Source: Dromiciops gliroides
Lineage: Eukaryota > Chordata > Mammalia > Microbiotheria > Microbiotheriidae
Assembly: GCF_019393635.1 (NCBI RefSeq)
Contig: NC_057861.1
Coordinates: 742,626,732 to 742,690,731 of the forward strand
Reading direction: 5' to 3'
Length of the DNA stretch: 64,000 bases
A program made the position numbers and the translations under genes. Below the pieces are notes generated by a model that was given only the letters and a program-made list of their open reading frames with translations, made no database searches and had not been told where the DNA came from. Positions 34,261-63,469 of the stretch are shown here, in pieces (the stretch's first letter is position 1; each line of letters starts with the position of its first letter).

Positions 34261-34639
34261 AAGGACTCCACTTTGTGTAGTTCTGTCTCCAGGGTCTGTG
34301 AAAGACACCTTTGTAAGTATACATTTCTTGAATGTCTATGCTTCTCAATACTGATAACTAGAGATTCATTAAGAAATCTTGCATGATCTTAACATAAGTA
34401 TAAGAGACTTCTTTTGGACAGATCCTTTATCGCAGTGTTTTGCTCTGAGTCGAAAGCAGGATCTTAGCTGCTTTTACCCCTCTCTTGTGTGACTGAATGT
34501 GTCCTTAGTACAAAATCACTTGTGAAGGCCTGTATGATCCTTCATCATATATTCAATAAGGATGTCCACCATGTGTGTGTAGATCATTCTCACAAGTATT
34601 TTACTGAGATGAAGTGCTGGGATCATAGTTTTAGATCAG

Positions 34640-34960
34640 CAAGGGACTTTTGACATCATCACCACCACCACCGTTGCTAGCATTTATAACACTGTACAAC
34701 TTACAAACTGCTTTACATGTATGATCTCCTCACAACTCCCTGAGGAAAATGCTAGCATCATCCTTAGTTGACAAATAAGGAAACAGGCTGAGTGGTAAGT
34801 GATTTGTCCATAGTCATATAGCTGTCATCTGAGGCAAGATTCAAACTCAGATCTTCCTGACCCAAGTCCAGAGGAGACTCAGTCTAGAGAAGTTAAGGGT
34901 TTTTCCAGGGTCACAGAGTCAGGAAATGTTGGGGGGTGGGTGGGTTTGAACCTGCTCTGA
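34640..34960 (-). mobile_element. Old MIR-type SINE
   Basis: 'tgctagcatttataacactg', 'aaactgctttacatgtatga' and 'aagtgatttgtccatagtca' in MIR order, followed by a second diverged piece at 34870-34960. Confidence 0.6.
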
Positions 34961-35107
34961 CTCTAAACGATGTATACACTTAACCTGCACCTTCAGGAAT
35001 AAGGAATAAGTGTGGTGAAGCAAAGTCATCCTGAGGGCATAAAACTGGAACTGGAAATGAGGACAACTAGCAGAAAAGCTGGAAAAAGAATGTGTCAAAA
35101 CCTTTTT

Positions 35108-35269
35108 TTTTGTTGTTGTTGTTTTTTAATTTTGTGGGGCAATGGGGGTTAAGTGACTTGCCCAAAGTCACACAGCTAGTAAGTGTCAAGTGTCTGAGGC
35201 CGGATTTGAACTCAGATACTCCTGAATCCAGGGCCAGTGCTTTATCCACTGCGCCATCTAGCTGCCCCC
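35108..35269 (-). mobile_element. tRNA-derived SINE
   Basis: Target duplication aaaaccttttt at 35097-35107 and 35270-35280. Confidence 0.92.
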
Positions 35270-35497
35270 AAAACCTTTTTATCATCAAGGACAGTGGTGC
35301 TACTTAGCTTGAGATTCTAACATCACAGTGTTGAATGTGCTTCTTGAAGAAGTGAAAGTCATTGAAGAAAATGTGGATGGGAAAAGCAGATGAACCAGAC
35401 CCAAATATATATATTGGGGAGGTCCAGGTTAGAATTTTGAGGTCACCAAAGGATTGATTTTCAAGGTTTCTAAAGGAAAGGAAGACACCAAGGGATA

Positions 35498-35585
35498 ACA
35501 TAGCTAGTAAGGTTGGATTTGAACTTGGGTCTTCCTGACTCCAGGCCTATCACTTTATCTCTTGTGTCATCTAGCTAGTCTATAC
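35498..35585 (-). mobile_element. Old SINE fragment
   Basis: 'ggttggatttgaacttgggt' with 'cttcctgactccaggcctat' and 'gtgtcatctagctagtc' is a diverged 5' half of the family. Confidence 0.65.
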
Positions 35586-35589
35586 CTAA

Positions 35590-36172
35590 GGCTTTTTTTT
35601 TTTTTTAAATTTTAAATGGAAACAAACTAGGGCAACTGAGAGAACTAACTTACTTTCCCAAATATGTAAAGTCAGAATAATCTACACATCCTTCTTGAAA
35701 GGCTCCCTTGACAGGACATTAGGAGGTAATGCTTCCATCGTTCATTCAGTTTTCCACACTAGACAGCACTTTTATCATTAAACATTTGATTGAAAGAGGG
35801 AGAGAGAATATAGAATCTCATTGTACTTATTGTTTACTGAGTATAAAAAAAGCATTTTCCCATTATATTTATCCTGTGATATAGTGATAAAAAGGGACAC
35901 ACACATATAACCCTTTAAAATAAAGTCCTGTGTAGGCTGGTGGCCATCCCCAGTTCAGTGTCTATAAGAGGGAAATGAGATAACTGCTTTCAGGATTGTG
36001 TTGCCTTTGCTGTCTGAAAGAGGAACCTGGAGTTTTCAGGAATATTGTGTTGTTGCAGCAACCACAGCAAAATGTTGAGGTCTGTTCAAGAATCCCTGAA
36101 CTGCTGCATATCACCCTTTCAAAGTGTGGTACTGAAAGAAGGAAAAGCAAAACCTCAGCGTGGAAGAGCAAG
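35590..36172. other. Intergenic DNA, nothing recognised
   Basis: No gene or named repeat seen. Confidence 0.4.
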
Positions 36173-36184
36173 AAAGGTTCATAG

Positions 36185-36894
36185 CAGATGCAGAAACATT
36201 GGAACACCAGTGCATTGCTGGTGGAGTTGTGAACTGATCCAACCATTCTGGTGAGCAATTAACTAAGCCCAAAGGGCTTTAACCCAGTAATACCACCACT
36301 AGGTCTGTATCCCAAAGAGATCATAGAAGAGGGAAAAGGACCCACACGTACAAAAATATTTATAGCAACTCTTTGTGATGGCAAAGAATTGGAAATTGAG
36401 GGAATGCCCATCAATTGGGGAATGGCTGAACAAGTCGTGGTATATGAATGTAATGGAATACTTTTGTGCTGTAAGAAACGATGAGCAGTCAGATTGCAGA
36501 AAAACCTGGAAGGATTTAAGTGGACTGATACTGAGCGAAGTGAGCAGAACCAGGAAAAGACTGTATACAATAATAGCAACATTGTGATCAACTTCAATAG
36601 ATTTGGCTCTTCTCAGCAATGCAATGATCCAAGACGGTTTCAAAGAACTCACATCCAGGAAATACAACTGTGGAATATGAATGCACTTGGAACCATGCTG
36701 TTTCTACTTTTTTTTTCTTTATCGAGGTTTTCCCCTTTTGTTGATTCTTCTTTCACAACACGACTAATGTGGAAATATATTTAATGCGATTGTACATATA
36801 CAACCTCTACCAGACTGGATGCCGTCTTGGGGAAGGGGGAGGGAAGGGAAGGCTGAAAACTCTCCGAAAAAAAAATACTATAAAGATTGAAACA
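36185..36894 (+). mobile_element. 5'-truncated L1, 3' end with target duplication
   Basis: The sequence matches the 3' end of marsupial L1: 'ggtctgtatcccaaagagat', 'atttatagcaactctttgtg', 'cccatcaattggggaatggc', 'tgaatgtaatggaatacttt', then a G-rich 3' UTR ('ggggaagggggagggaaggg'). It is flanked by a perfect 12-bp duplication, aaaggttcatag (36173-36184 and 36895-36906). About 700 bp of a roughly 6-kb element was copied. It ends about 100 bp before the ARF4 CpG island. Confidence 0.93.
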
Positions 36895-37655
36895 AAAGGT
36901 TCATAGATACAGAGCTAGAAGAAGGGATCTCAAGCGGTTGTTTAATCCAACTCCCTCCTTTTACAAGCTATACACCCGAGTCCCAGGGAGGCCAACGGGA
37001 CTTACGCGGGGCACCCGGGCTCCGAACCCATCCCCTCTGACCCAGTGCACCGGGACGTCACCCTCAGCAGGCAGGCCCAGCCACGTAGACGGCGACACTG
37101 TTCTTGGTGCTGATGCTTATCACCGAGTCCGGTTCCGTCCCAGTTCCCCCTCCCCCACTGTCAGCCTAGGAGGAAGCGGGTGTTTCCTCGAGGACCCTTG
37201 GTGGGAGCCCAGCCCCAAAGGGCCCGAAGGCCACTTTCCCAATGCTGGACGGGTGGCAGAGGCCCTGGTCTCAAACTTGTGACTCCGGACCGTCTCAGGG
37301 CCCTAACAGTCTCCATGGGCTGCATTACGTGGTCTCTGAGTCCCCCTTCCCGCTCCAGCCCTGGGATCCTGTCACCTGACCCCACCCAGTGGGCCTCAGT
37401 TTCATAGGGGGCGGGGAGAGAGAAATGGCCCTTGAGCTGGCCCCTTCCCGCACTAGCTCCAGGCCGCTCCCTCCCTCCTCTCCGCCCAGCGCTCGCTTTC
37501 CTGCAATCTCCGGGTCAGACCGGCTCAGCGCCCAGGGCTGCGTGGCCTGGGCGTCGCCCGCCGGAAGAGCACGCGAAATTTGCCCCGGTCTTCGGGCGAA
37601 CCTTGACCCTCATCCACTTCCGGTCGTCGGGACCACGCCTCCTTGGCCCGCTCGA

Positions 37656-37671
37656 CTCGTCACGTGACGAG
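37656..37671. promoter_or_regulatory. Palindromic E-box, CLEAR/USF type
   Basis: CTCGTCACGTGACGAG is a perfect 16-bp palindrome around CACGTG. Its core GTCACGTGAC is the sequence preferred by TFEB/MITF (CLEAR motif) and by USF proteins. Binding is inferred. Confidence 0.55.
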
Positions 37672-38083
37672 CGGGGGCGGTACCGGAGCGACGCTGAGTA
37701 GGCTCTACTACCCACAATAAGTGGCCGCGCCCTTGAAAGGCGGGGCGGCGAGAAAAGACTTTCATTCCCATGATGCCACGGAGCGGAAGATGCGGAATCA
37801 GCTCACAGCTGATGGAAATGGGGGACGTGGAGGGGGGGGGGGGAAACGGTACGGGGCCGCCCGCGCACCCCATTGGCCTCGGCGCTGCGTAGCGCGGGGG
37901 GGCGGGACGGATTTCGTGTCGTCACTTCCTCCCCTCCCTCCTCGGCCCCCACCCCTTCCTATTCGGCGCCGGCGCAGTGGCGTCGGGCCGGCAGGAAAAG
38001 GGGGCGGAGAAAGGGAGGGGGGTTGGCAGCGCTGACGCGATTCTGTCCGCGTTGGAGCCGCCACCGCCGTGATCGCCGCCGCG

Positions 38084-38091
38084 TGACGTGG
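38084..38091 (+). promoter_or_regulatory. ARF4: CREB3/ATF6/XBP1-type stress element
   Basis: TGACGTGG, followed by CA, matches the unfolded-protein-response element and the CREB3-family site. It lies about 230 bp upstream of the ARF4 start codon. CREB3 is known to raise ARF4 transcription under Golgi stress in mammals, so the site is a plausible mediator. Confidence 0.5.
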
Positions 38092-38141
38092 CAGAGCCCG
38101 AGCGCGAGCCGTCGAGCGCAAGCGCCCCATTCCCACAATAA

Positions 38142-38186
38142 ATGCCCGCCGAGCCGCTGCCGGTACCCACCGCTCCTGCCGTCTGA
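38142..38186 (+). other. Short upstream ORF in the ARF4 leader
   Basis: Fourteen codons (MPAEPLPVPTAPAV) and a TGA lie 134 bases before the main start, in a different frame. Its start context (taaATGc) is weak, while the ARF4 start (gccgccATGG) is near ideal. Any effect on translation would be modest. It matters only if transcription starts upstream of 38142. Confidence 0.4.
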
Positions 38187-38319
38187 ACCCGAACCGAGCC
38201 CGAGCCGGTGTCGGGGCCGCCCCTCCGCACGGAAGCCGCGAGCACAGCCACGCAGGCCGCGGGGCCCGCCGCCCCCGTCCGTCCCCGTCACCGTCGCCTC
38301 TGTTCCCGTCACCGCCGCC

Positions 38320-56944
<18,625 letters not shown>

Positions 56945-57295
56945 GTCTCCCGGATGACTGACCAGGACGTGCTGGATAGAATTGGGTCTAGGCTTGTTAC
57001 AACAAAATTAGTTTGCATCTTGGTTATTAAATGGTATCTTGGAACTGGTTTGGGCAGGATTTTACAGCATTGAAACTTATTTTGTTGCCAATTATTGTTT
57101 ACCAAGTTTAATGTTGCTGTGATAGCAGTTAGACTTGGATTAAAAAAAAATTCTCCTTAACTTGAAAAAAAGTGTACTCTTCTGATTTTACTTCCCCTGG
57201 CCTAAATGCCTGGACATAGCTATTGTGACAACCTTTATAGGAATATGTTTTGAATGTTTTTTTGAGCCCCAATAAATAATGTTTTAAAGTTTCCC
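56945..57295 (+). other. ARF4: ARF4 3' untranslated region
   Basis: It follows the TAA at 56942-56944 and contains no repeats. It ends after the AATAAATAATGTTTTAAAG block, which is shared with human ARF4 mRNA as I recall it. Confidence 0.8.
57271..57276 (+). terminator. ARF4: ARF4 poly(A) signal
   Basis: Canonical AATAAA about 330 bases after the stop codon, followed by a T-rich stretch. Confidence 0.85.
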
Positions 57296-57299
57296 CTTG

Positions 57300-57800
57300 C
57301 TACTTTACTGATACCTTATGTCATTCCTTGGACAGTCTGCTGATTTCAAAACCTAGCATTCCATTTGTATTTATTTCTCTCCCTTGCCAAAAAGACTTTT
57401 TAATACTTCTGCTGCCAGCCACAAAAATGCTCTAAAACACTATTCAGATTTCCTGCACTGAGGGACATTGGGACCTTTCTATTAACCAGCCCTGCTTATC
57501 TTCGCGTGATTCGGACTTGATGGATGATTCATTCTATGCTGGTGGTAAAGAGCTGATCCTGAGGTGGCTTTTAATACTCAGCAGATTGTCTTCCTTTATA
57601 TTGTATCTTTTTTATGTTGCATGTTGCTTTTGGTATCAGCCTGACTTTTTGCCCAGTGTATCATAGTTCAGCTGATGTTTTATTGTTTATTGGTGAGCAT
57701 ATCTTCATTAAGAGATTTTGGAAAATTCATCAAACTCAATAATGAATTAGTTTCTTCATAACCCACTTGAAATTATTCCTAATAAAATGATAAAAATCTA
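57300..57800 (+). other. Region just past the main ARF4 poly(A) site
   Basis: Unique AT-rich sequence with a second AATAAA at 57781-57786 that could serve a longer ARF4 transcript. No gene seen. Confidence 0.4.
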
Positions 57801-57821
57801 CAATTGGGTTTGTGTTTTTTT

Positions 57822-57972
57822 GTTTTGGGGTGTTTTTTTGTTGTTTATTGTTGTGGTTTTTTCGTGTGAGGCAATTGGGGTTAAGTGTCAAGGGTCTGAG
57901 GCCAGGTTTGAACTCGGGTCTTCCTGACTCCAAGGCCAGTGCTTTATCCACTGTGCCACCTAGCTGCCCCCA
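57822..57972 (-). mobile_element. tRNA-derived SINE, internally deleted
   Basis: The core between 'ttaagtg' and 'tcaagggtctg' is missing. Target duplication ggtttgtgttttttt (one mismatch) at about 57807-57821 and 57973-57987. Confidence 0.88.
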
Positions 57973-58064
57973 GGTTTGTGCTTTTTTAATTGCAAAGATC
58001 TGCACTTAATGCTAACAAGTCATAAATTGTTCCAAACCAGAATTTATGATTCTCCTAATCATAA

Positions 58065-58195
58065 TCAAGCCAAATCAATAAGCATTTATTAAGCACCTGC
58101 TGTGTGCCAGGTCTTGTGCTAAGTGTTAGGGATTCAAAGAAAGGCCAAAGATGGTCCCTGCTGTGGTGAGAATAAGCTTGCCAACAACTAGGCAG
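58065..58195 (+). mobile_element. L2/MIR-type 3' end
   Basis: 'aataagcatttattaagcac', 'tgtgtgccaggtcttgtgct' and 'gatggtccctgctgtggtga' in order. Confidence 0.75.
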
Positions 58196-58199
58196 ACAA

Positions 58200-59155
58200 A
58201 ACAGGATAAATTGGGGAAAATCTTAAAGGGAGGCTCTCGAATCAAGGGAGATTAAACAGAAAAACTGTGTGGTCCTCCCCTAAGTGTTTTACTCTGGTGC
58301 CTTAGACTGATTTAAGGGTTGTGTGTGCCTCTGTGCCCAAAGGTTATGCCATCTGGGCCTAAGTGTAAGCCAGTTCCTACCAAGTTGCTGAGTCCTTAAA
58401 TGGGTCTGTTGAAAGATGTGTGGCCTCGATAAAAGTCAGAACTTCATCCGTTTGGTTGACGAAAAAGTGAAGAATTTGTTAGTTACGAAGGCACCCAGTA
58501 AATTGCAGGAAGCAACGGGAGGGTGCAGTGCTTGTGGAGAGATCGAGTCCTTGAGCTGTTTTAGGTTTCAGTAAATCAAAGATTGGGGCTAGTGGATTAA
58601 TGAGTTTCTGATCAAAAATAGTGCTGAAGCGAAGGGGGGGTGGGAGGGGCATAGCTGTAAGTTCTTTTGTTTTTGTTTTTTAAATATTTTGTGGCCTGAC
58701 CAAACTGGGCTGTGTCTTAGATAATTTTTTTGCTTTTTACATACTGTTGGTAATGTACACTTTGAAATATGCTTTGGGTGGTTTTTTTTTACCAAGGCTG
58801 TTGGATAGTTTCAAAGTGTTTTATGTAAATTATTATATTATTGATAGATAAGCATCAGAATTTAATTGAGTGTTGAAAGGAAAAGCAGAATTGTTTTTTC
58901 TACAATAAGCTTGTTTCAAATCTACTCATAAATGGATAGTATTGTATAGTTATTGTTTTATGAAAGGTTAATTTTCACAACCATTTTAATGAGGTTTGTT
59001 TGGAAAATCCAGAGTCCAGTGGGGTCACTTAGAGCTGCTCCCTGTTTTGTTCTGAACTCCTATTGTAACACTCCAATGGCTGCAACTGCCTCCCTCTTCC
59101 TTAAAGAAATACAGTGGGCACTGAGGCCTTACCAGGCACCCGAGCTTAAGTCCCA
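58200..59155. other. Downstream DNA, nothing recognised
   Basis: No gene or named repeat seen. Confidence 0.4.
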
Positions 59156-59159
59156 TTCC

Positions 59160-59275
59160 TTCTCCTAGCCACCTTGTATAACCTTCACCAAGACATTTCC
59201 CTCTCTGGGCCGGTTTTCCTTATCTTAAAATGAGGGCTTTGAACTGAAGGACCTCGAAGGTCCTTTGGAAAAACT
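59160..59275 (+). mobile_element. Old MIR-type SINE, 3' part
   Basis: 'ccctctctgggccggttttc', 'ttatcttaaaatgagggctt' and 'gaaggacctcgaaggtcctt' in order. Confidence 0.6.
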
Positions 59276-59279
59276 GCAG

Positions 59280-60280
59280 ATGTTGAGCGGTATACCTAGG
59301 CTGCCTTCTGGGTGCATGTGGGGAAAGAAGGTTTTAGATTTAAACTCAAAAAAATTAAAAAAAAAAAGATTTAAACTCATTTCTTTGAAAATAGCCTACC
59401 ACCTGTTGCTTTTGAAAATGTTTAGGTGTGGTGATTTAACAATTGGTTGATTTTCATGGGAAAAATAAAGATTACAGTTTTGGTCAGTGTCACTAAGAGG
59501 TTTGTATGACTTCCCCTATTGGGGAAAACAATTTGTTTTTAGAAAATGCCATCCAAACATAGTAAAGTCACAACTCTTGGTATTCCTACAGCTAGTTTTC
59601 AAAGACCAGATGGGAAAAATGAACAGATTGTGATTTGTTTAAAGGTTCCTTAGTCTACACCAGCAATGCCCCTTCTCCACGCTGTTAAAAAGCTATCATT
59701 TGTGCATAACAGAATAAATTCTCTTGTCCCTTGTTTAAGCAATTATTCTTTTGCTTTGCTGTGAAGTGTATCCATTTTTTTAAACTGTGAAACATTTTGG
59801 TTGAAATTAAAACTGGATGAAATTTCTTAATGTTATGTCAAACTTGTCCCATAACTTGGGTTCTAACTCTAGAAAATTATTCCAGATACACACATGCACC
59901 CAAAAGTATTTTATGTCTGTGCCATTTGCAGAACTAGTAGTTAATTTTGCTTGTATGGATTTTTTTTATTCTTGATAATGAAAGTAATTTTTTTTCATGT
60001 AGGTGTGCTATGTGTTTAAAGACCAAGAGAATGTTTACTATTAATTTAATAATATTACCTCAGAGAAATTGTATAGTGTTTTTAATGATCTTAAGCTTCT
60101 CCCTTAAAAGCAAGGGTCACCTTGTTAACATCAATATTGGTGATGCTCAAAGGGTAAGGAAGAGGCTCTGGGTGGGCCTGAATAGACTGGGAACCTAGGA
60201 TAACTTGTACAGAAGTGACAAAGCTTGTTTTCGGAGAGCTGTGCTGGTCACGTAGCTGTCCTGACAATTGGGTCTACTCA
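59280..60280. other. Downstream DNA, nothing recognised
   Basis: AT-rich unique-looking sequence. Confidence 0.4.
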
Positions 60281-60289
60281 AGGTCACAT

Positions 60290-60800
60290 GTGGAGGCAGC
60301 ATAAGCGCAGCCTGTCTCCCATCTTCCACTCGGCCGCCAGGGGGATTTTTCAGAAGCAAGCCTGCCGGGTCACCCTCCTCTCCAGTAAGCTCCATGGGCT
60401 CCAGGATCCAGTATAAAATCCTATTTGGCACTTAAAGCCCTTTATAACCAGGTCCCTTATTATCATTCCAGTCTTCTTCCACTTGACTTAACTTCATGCA
60501 CTCTGCCATCGTTTCACTGGCCTGCTTGCATCTCTTGTCTTTGCACTGGCTGTCCCTGGTGCCTAGGATTCATTGTCCCCCTCACCTCCTAATTTCCCTG
60601 GCTTCCTATAGGGATCAGCTCAAATACCACCCAGTGCAGTAGGCCTTTCCCTTTCAGATAGCCTTCATCCACTTGTATAGATCATCTGTGTACCTAGTTA
60701 TTTTTCTCTGTTAGACTAGGAGTTCCTTGAAGGCAGGGAATGCTTTCTTGGCTTTCATGTTGCCAGCAATGCCTGGCAGCCCTGACACGTTGTCAGGTTA
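60290..60800 (+). mobile_element. L2 LINE 3' region, about 500 bp
   Basis: 'tctcccatcttccactcggc' starts a readable L2 order: 'aaagccctttataaccaggt', 'ctgtccctggtgcctaggat', 'ggatcagctcaaataccacc', 'agttccttgaaggcagggaa'. Confidence 0.85.
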
Positions 60801-61474
60801 GAAGGCAAAAAAGAATCATGTCAGTATTGGAGATCCTTGGGATGTTTAGAACAGAGAAAAGGGAAGAGAGAGGTGGTTATGGTCATAGCAGAAGGATCAG
60901 TTTTCTTTTGTTGCTTGACCCTAAAAGGCAGAACTGGGACTAATGGGAAGACATTGGCGATTCTGACGCCATGTAAGTGAGAAGTGCCTCATCGTTAGTC
61001 TTCCAAAGTGGGAATGGGCTTCTCTCAGGGGGCTGAGCTTCCCTTGCCAAGGAAGGACGAATGGATGGATGACCATTGGAGATGGTGTAGAGATTACTGC
61101 TCCAGAATGCATGGGATTAAATGACTTGGGCATGCATGAGGTTTAAATTTTAGCAAGGAAGGAATGCTTCAAAAACAAGCCCACCTGTGTTGTGAATATT
61201 TTAGCCCTGGCCTGTTTACTGGGCAAGAAAATACTATCCACCTGTCACTAGTTTATATGGAGAAGTAAAGGGTGGCCCCCAGAGAATCACACAGACCTGA
61301 AGGTCTGGTCCAAAATCCTCATTGTGGAGCCCTGGAGAGTCGGGGTGACCTTACACTGAGTGGCAGAGCCGCAGCATTTGAACTCAAGTCTGGACTACAA
61401 ATGATTCAGACACAAGTGACTGCTGGCTGCAGTATAAAAATGCCCTCTATTCCTTGTCTTTTCTCAAAAAAGTT

Positions 61475-61480
61475 TTTATT
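61475..61480 (-). terminator. Possible poly(A) signal of a convergent - strand gene
   Basis: TTTATT on the + strand is AATAAA on the - strand. The sequence to its right (61490-62430, apart from the GT run) is repeat-poor and AT-rich, like a 3' UTR read leftwards. In human the convergent neighbour of ARF4 is PDE12. No PDE12 coding sequence is visible here, so this is only a suggestion. Confidence 0.25.
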
Positions 61481-61680
61481 TTGGGCAATCAACCTTTATC
61501 GACATCACAGACTTAGGTACAACATAAAAATACAGAGAATAAATAAACTGGAGTCTACCATAAATAGTGACCATTATGGACTTCAGTCAGAAGCAACTCT
61601 TTAGCAAAGGGAAGTTAGCCAGTTAAAGTTTTACTGTACGGCAAAGCCAAGGGGAGGTGGGAGTAGTTTGAAATCAAGGG

Positions 61681-61686
61681 GTGTGT

Positions 61687-61721
<35 letters not shown>
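61681..61721 (+). repeat. (GT)n microsatellite
   Basis: About twenty GT units followed by tatttatatata. Confidence 0.95.
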
Positions 61722-61723
<2 letters not shown>

Positions 61724-62432
61724 TTATATATATGTAACAAACACAAATCTGGTTAAAGAAGTCAAAATTCTTAAGTGACCATGACATTGGATAAATTTCA
61801 TAGTTGTTATACATGCTTGGTTTTTGTTTAAATTTAAGATGACTAAATTTACACAAACTAGCAGTGAAGAATGTTTCATACTTACTTCCAAGTACCATAG
61901 TATATAAACATTAGCTTTACCCCCACTGTTCCAAGGAAGGACAGCTTTACTATGCACCCATATTATCCAAAGATAATTCAAGCGAATAACCCAAAGTCAT
62001 TCACTTCACATAAGCAAGTAGCAGAAAGAACCGCGGTTTTTGCCACAGACACAAGTCCTTTATCTGGTTTACTTATTCACCCAACATGAACAGAGACAAC
62101 TGTTCCAGACTGCAGATTCTTTTAAAACAGGACAGGAAAAAAAAAAATGTGGAACGAGACAGGTAATTTCTAAATGCTGCTGGCGGGATTATAAAATGGA
62201 AATAAACCAACAGAGATTCGCAGCTTTCTGGATTTTCTGCTTGCTTTGAGGAGGGTGCTATCTTAGAAAGACCAACAAGAGTTTTCTGAGGGAGTTATTG
62301 AGGACTCCCATACAGAAAAGATGTCCATTTCCCAATTAAATATTGAAGCCATTTTCTTTCAAAAGCAGTACTCAGTAGGTGGCATTAGTCACCTTAAAAA
62401 GACAGTAAATTTACTAAATAAAAGTTGTTCAT

Positions 62433-62815
62433 TTTTCAGTCGTTTCCAGCTCTTTGTGACCCCATTTGGGGTTTTCTTTTTTCTTTTTTTTTTGCGGGGC
62501 AATGGGGGATAAGTGACTTGCCCAGGGTCACAGCTAGTGTCAAGTGTGAGGCCGGATTTGAACTCAGGTACTCCTGAATCCGGGGCCGGTGCTTTATCCA
62601 CTGCGCCACCTAGCCACCCCCTGGGGTTTTCTTGACAAAGAATGAAGTAGTCTGCCATGTCCTTCCCCAGCTCATTTTACAGAAAAGGAAACTGAGGCAA
62701 ATAGGGTTAAGTGACTTACCCAGGGTCACTGTTACTGTGTCTTGAGGCTGAATTTGAACTTGCTTCTTCCTGACTCCAGGCCCAGTGCTCTATCCATTGT
62801 GACACCTAGCTCAGC
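62433..62815 (-). mobile_element. Older Mar1-like SINE with an RTE/BovB-type end, split by a young SINE
   Basis: 'cagtcgtttccagctctttg' and 'tgaccccatttggggttttc' are the BovB-like end. They resume at 62634 with 'ttgacaaagaatgaagtagt', 'ctgccatgtccttccccagc', then 'gtgacttacccagggtcact' and 'gttgcttcttcctgactccagg'-like core. The young SINE at 62479-62621 sits inside it. Orientation is given by the core. Confidence 0.7.
62479..62621 (-). mobile_element. tRNA-derived SINE nested in the older SINE
   Basis: Target duplication tggggttttctt at 62467-62478 and 62622-62633. It lies exactly within the conserved end of the older element. Confidence 0.93.
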
Positions 62816-62819
62816 TACT

Positions 62820-63290
62820 CTATTCAACACAATGCCACAAATTGAGATGTTAAGAACTGATTTTGGGATACATGTAGTAGTGAAACCTGCCTATTTCCTT
62901 GCTTCTTATGATCAATTAAGGGTTAGCTCAGACTGACACTATAATCAGTCTTATAAAACGTTGGAGGTAACATTGTTTTAATTCCCCAGTCTTGTTACTG
63001 GGTTAACTGCTCCTCTTTTCCTTTACCCTTATTAAGTCTGGGTCCATTTTTACACAGGAATGCTGATTTTTATCTGCTTAGAGGTTTTTGTGATCACTGG
63101 ATTCCTTTTGGACTACTAACTCAGCAGGGACTGACAAGTCATGGACCTCTTAGGTCAGCTGCAGAAAAATGTAAATGAAAATGACCCAACTTGTGACATT
63201 TCCTAAAGCAGAAATTCTAGTTTGGACTTGTGGTCTTAACCACTGATTCTTTGTGACACTAACACAGTTCTTCTGTAAAAGGAGACCAGA
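62820..63290. other. Downstream DNA, nothing recognised
   Basis: No gene or repeat that I can name. Confidence 0.4.
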
Positions 63291-63311
63291 TGGTCTCTCT
63301 AGTCTTTTTTT

Positions 63312-63452
63312 TTTTAGTGAGGCAATTGGGGTTAAGTGACCTGCCCAGGGTCACACAGCTAGTAAGTGTTAAGTGTCTGAGGCCGGATTTGAACTCAGGT
63401 ACTTGTGACTTCAGGGGTGGTGCTCTATCCACTGCGCCAACTAGCTGCCCCT
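63312..63452 (-). mobile_element. tRNA-derived SINE
   Basis: Target duplication tctctagtctttttt at about 63296-63311 and 63453-63468. Confidence 0.92.
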
Positions 63453-63469
63453 TCTCTAGTCTTTTTTTT

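Noticed and set aside
36887-37282. 131-codon + strand frame at the start of the CpG island
   Set aside because: It starts in the L1 tail and a MIR-like piece and has no conserved features. Chance frame.
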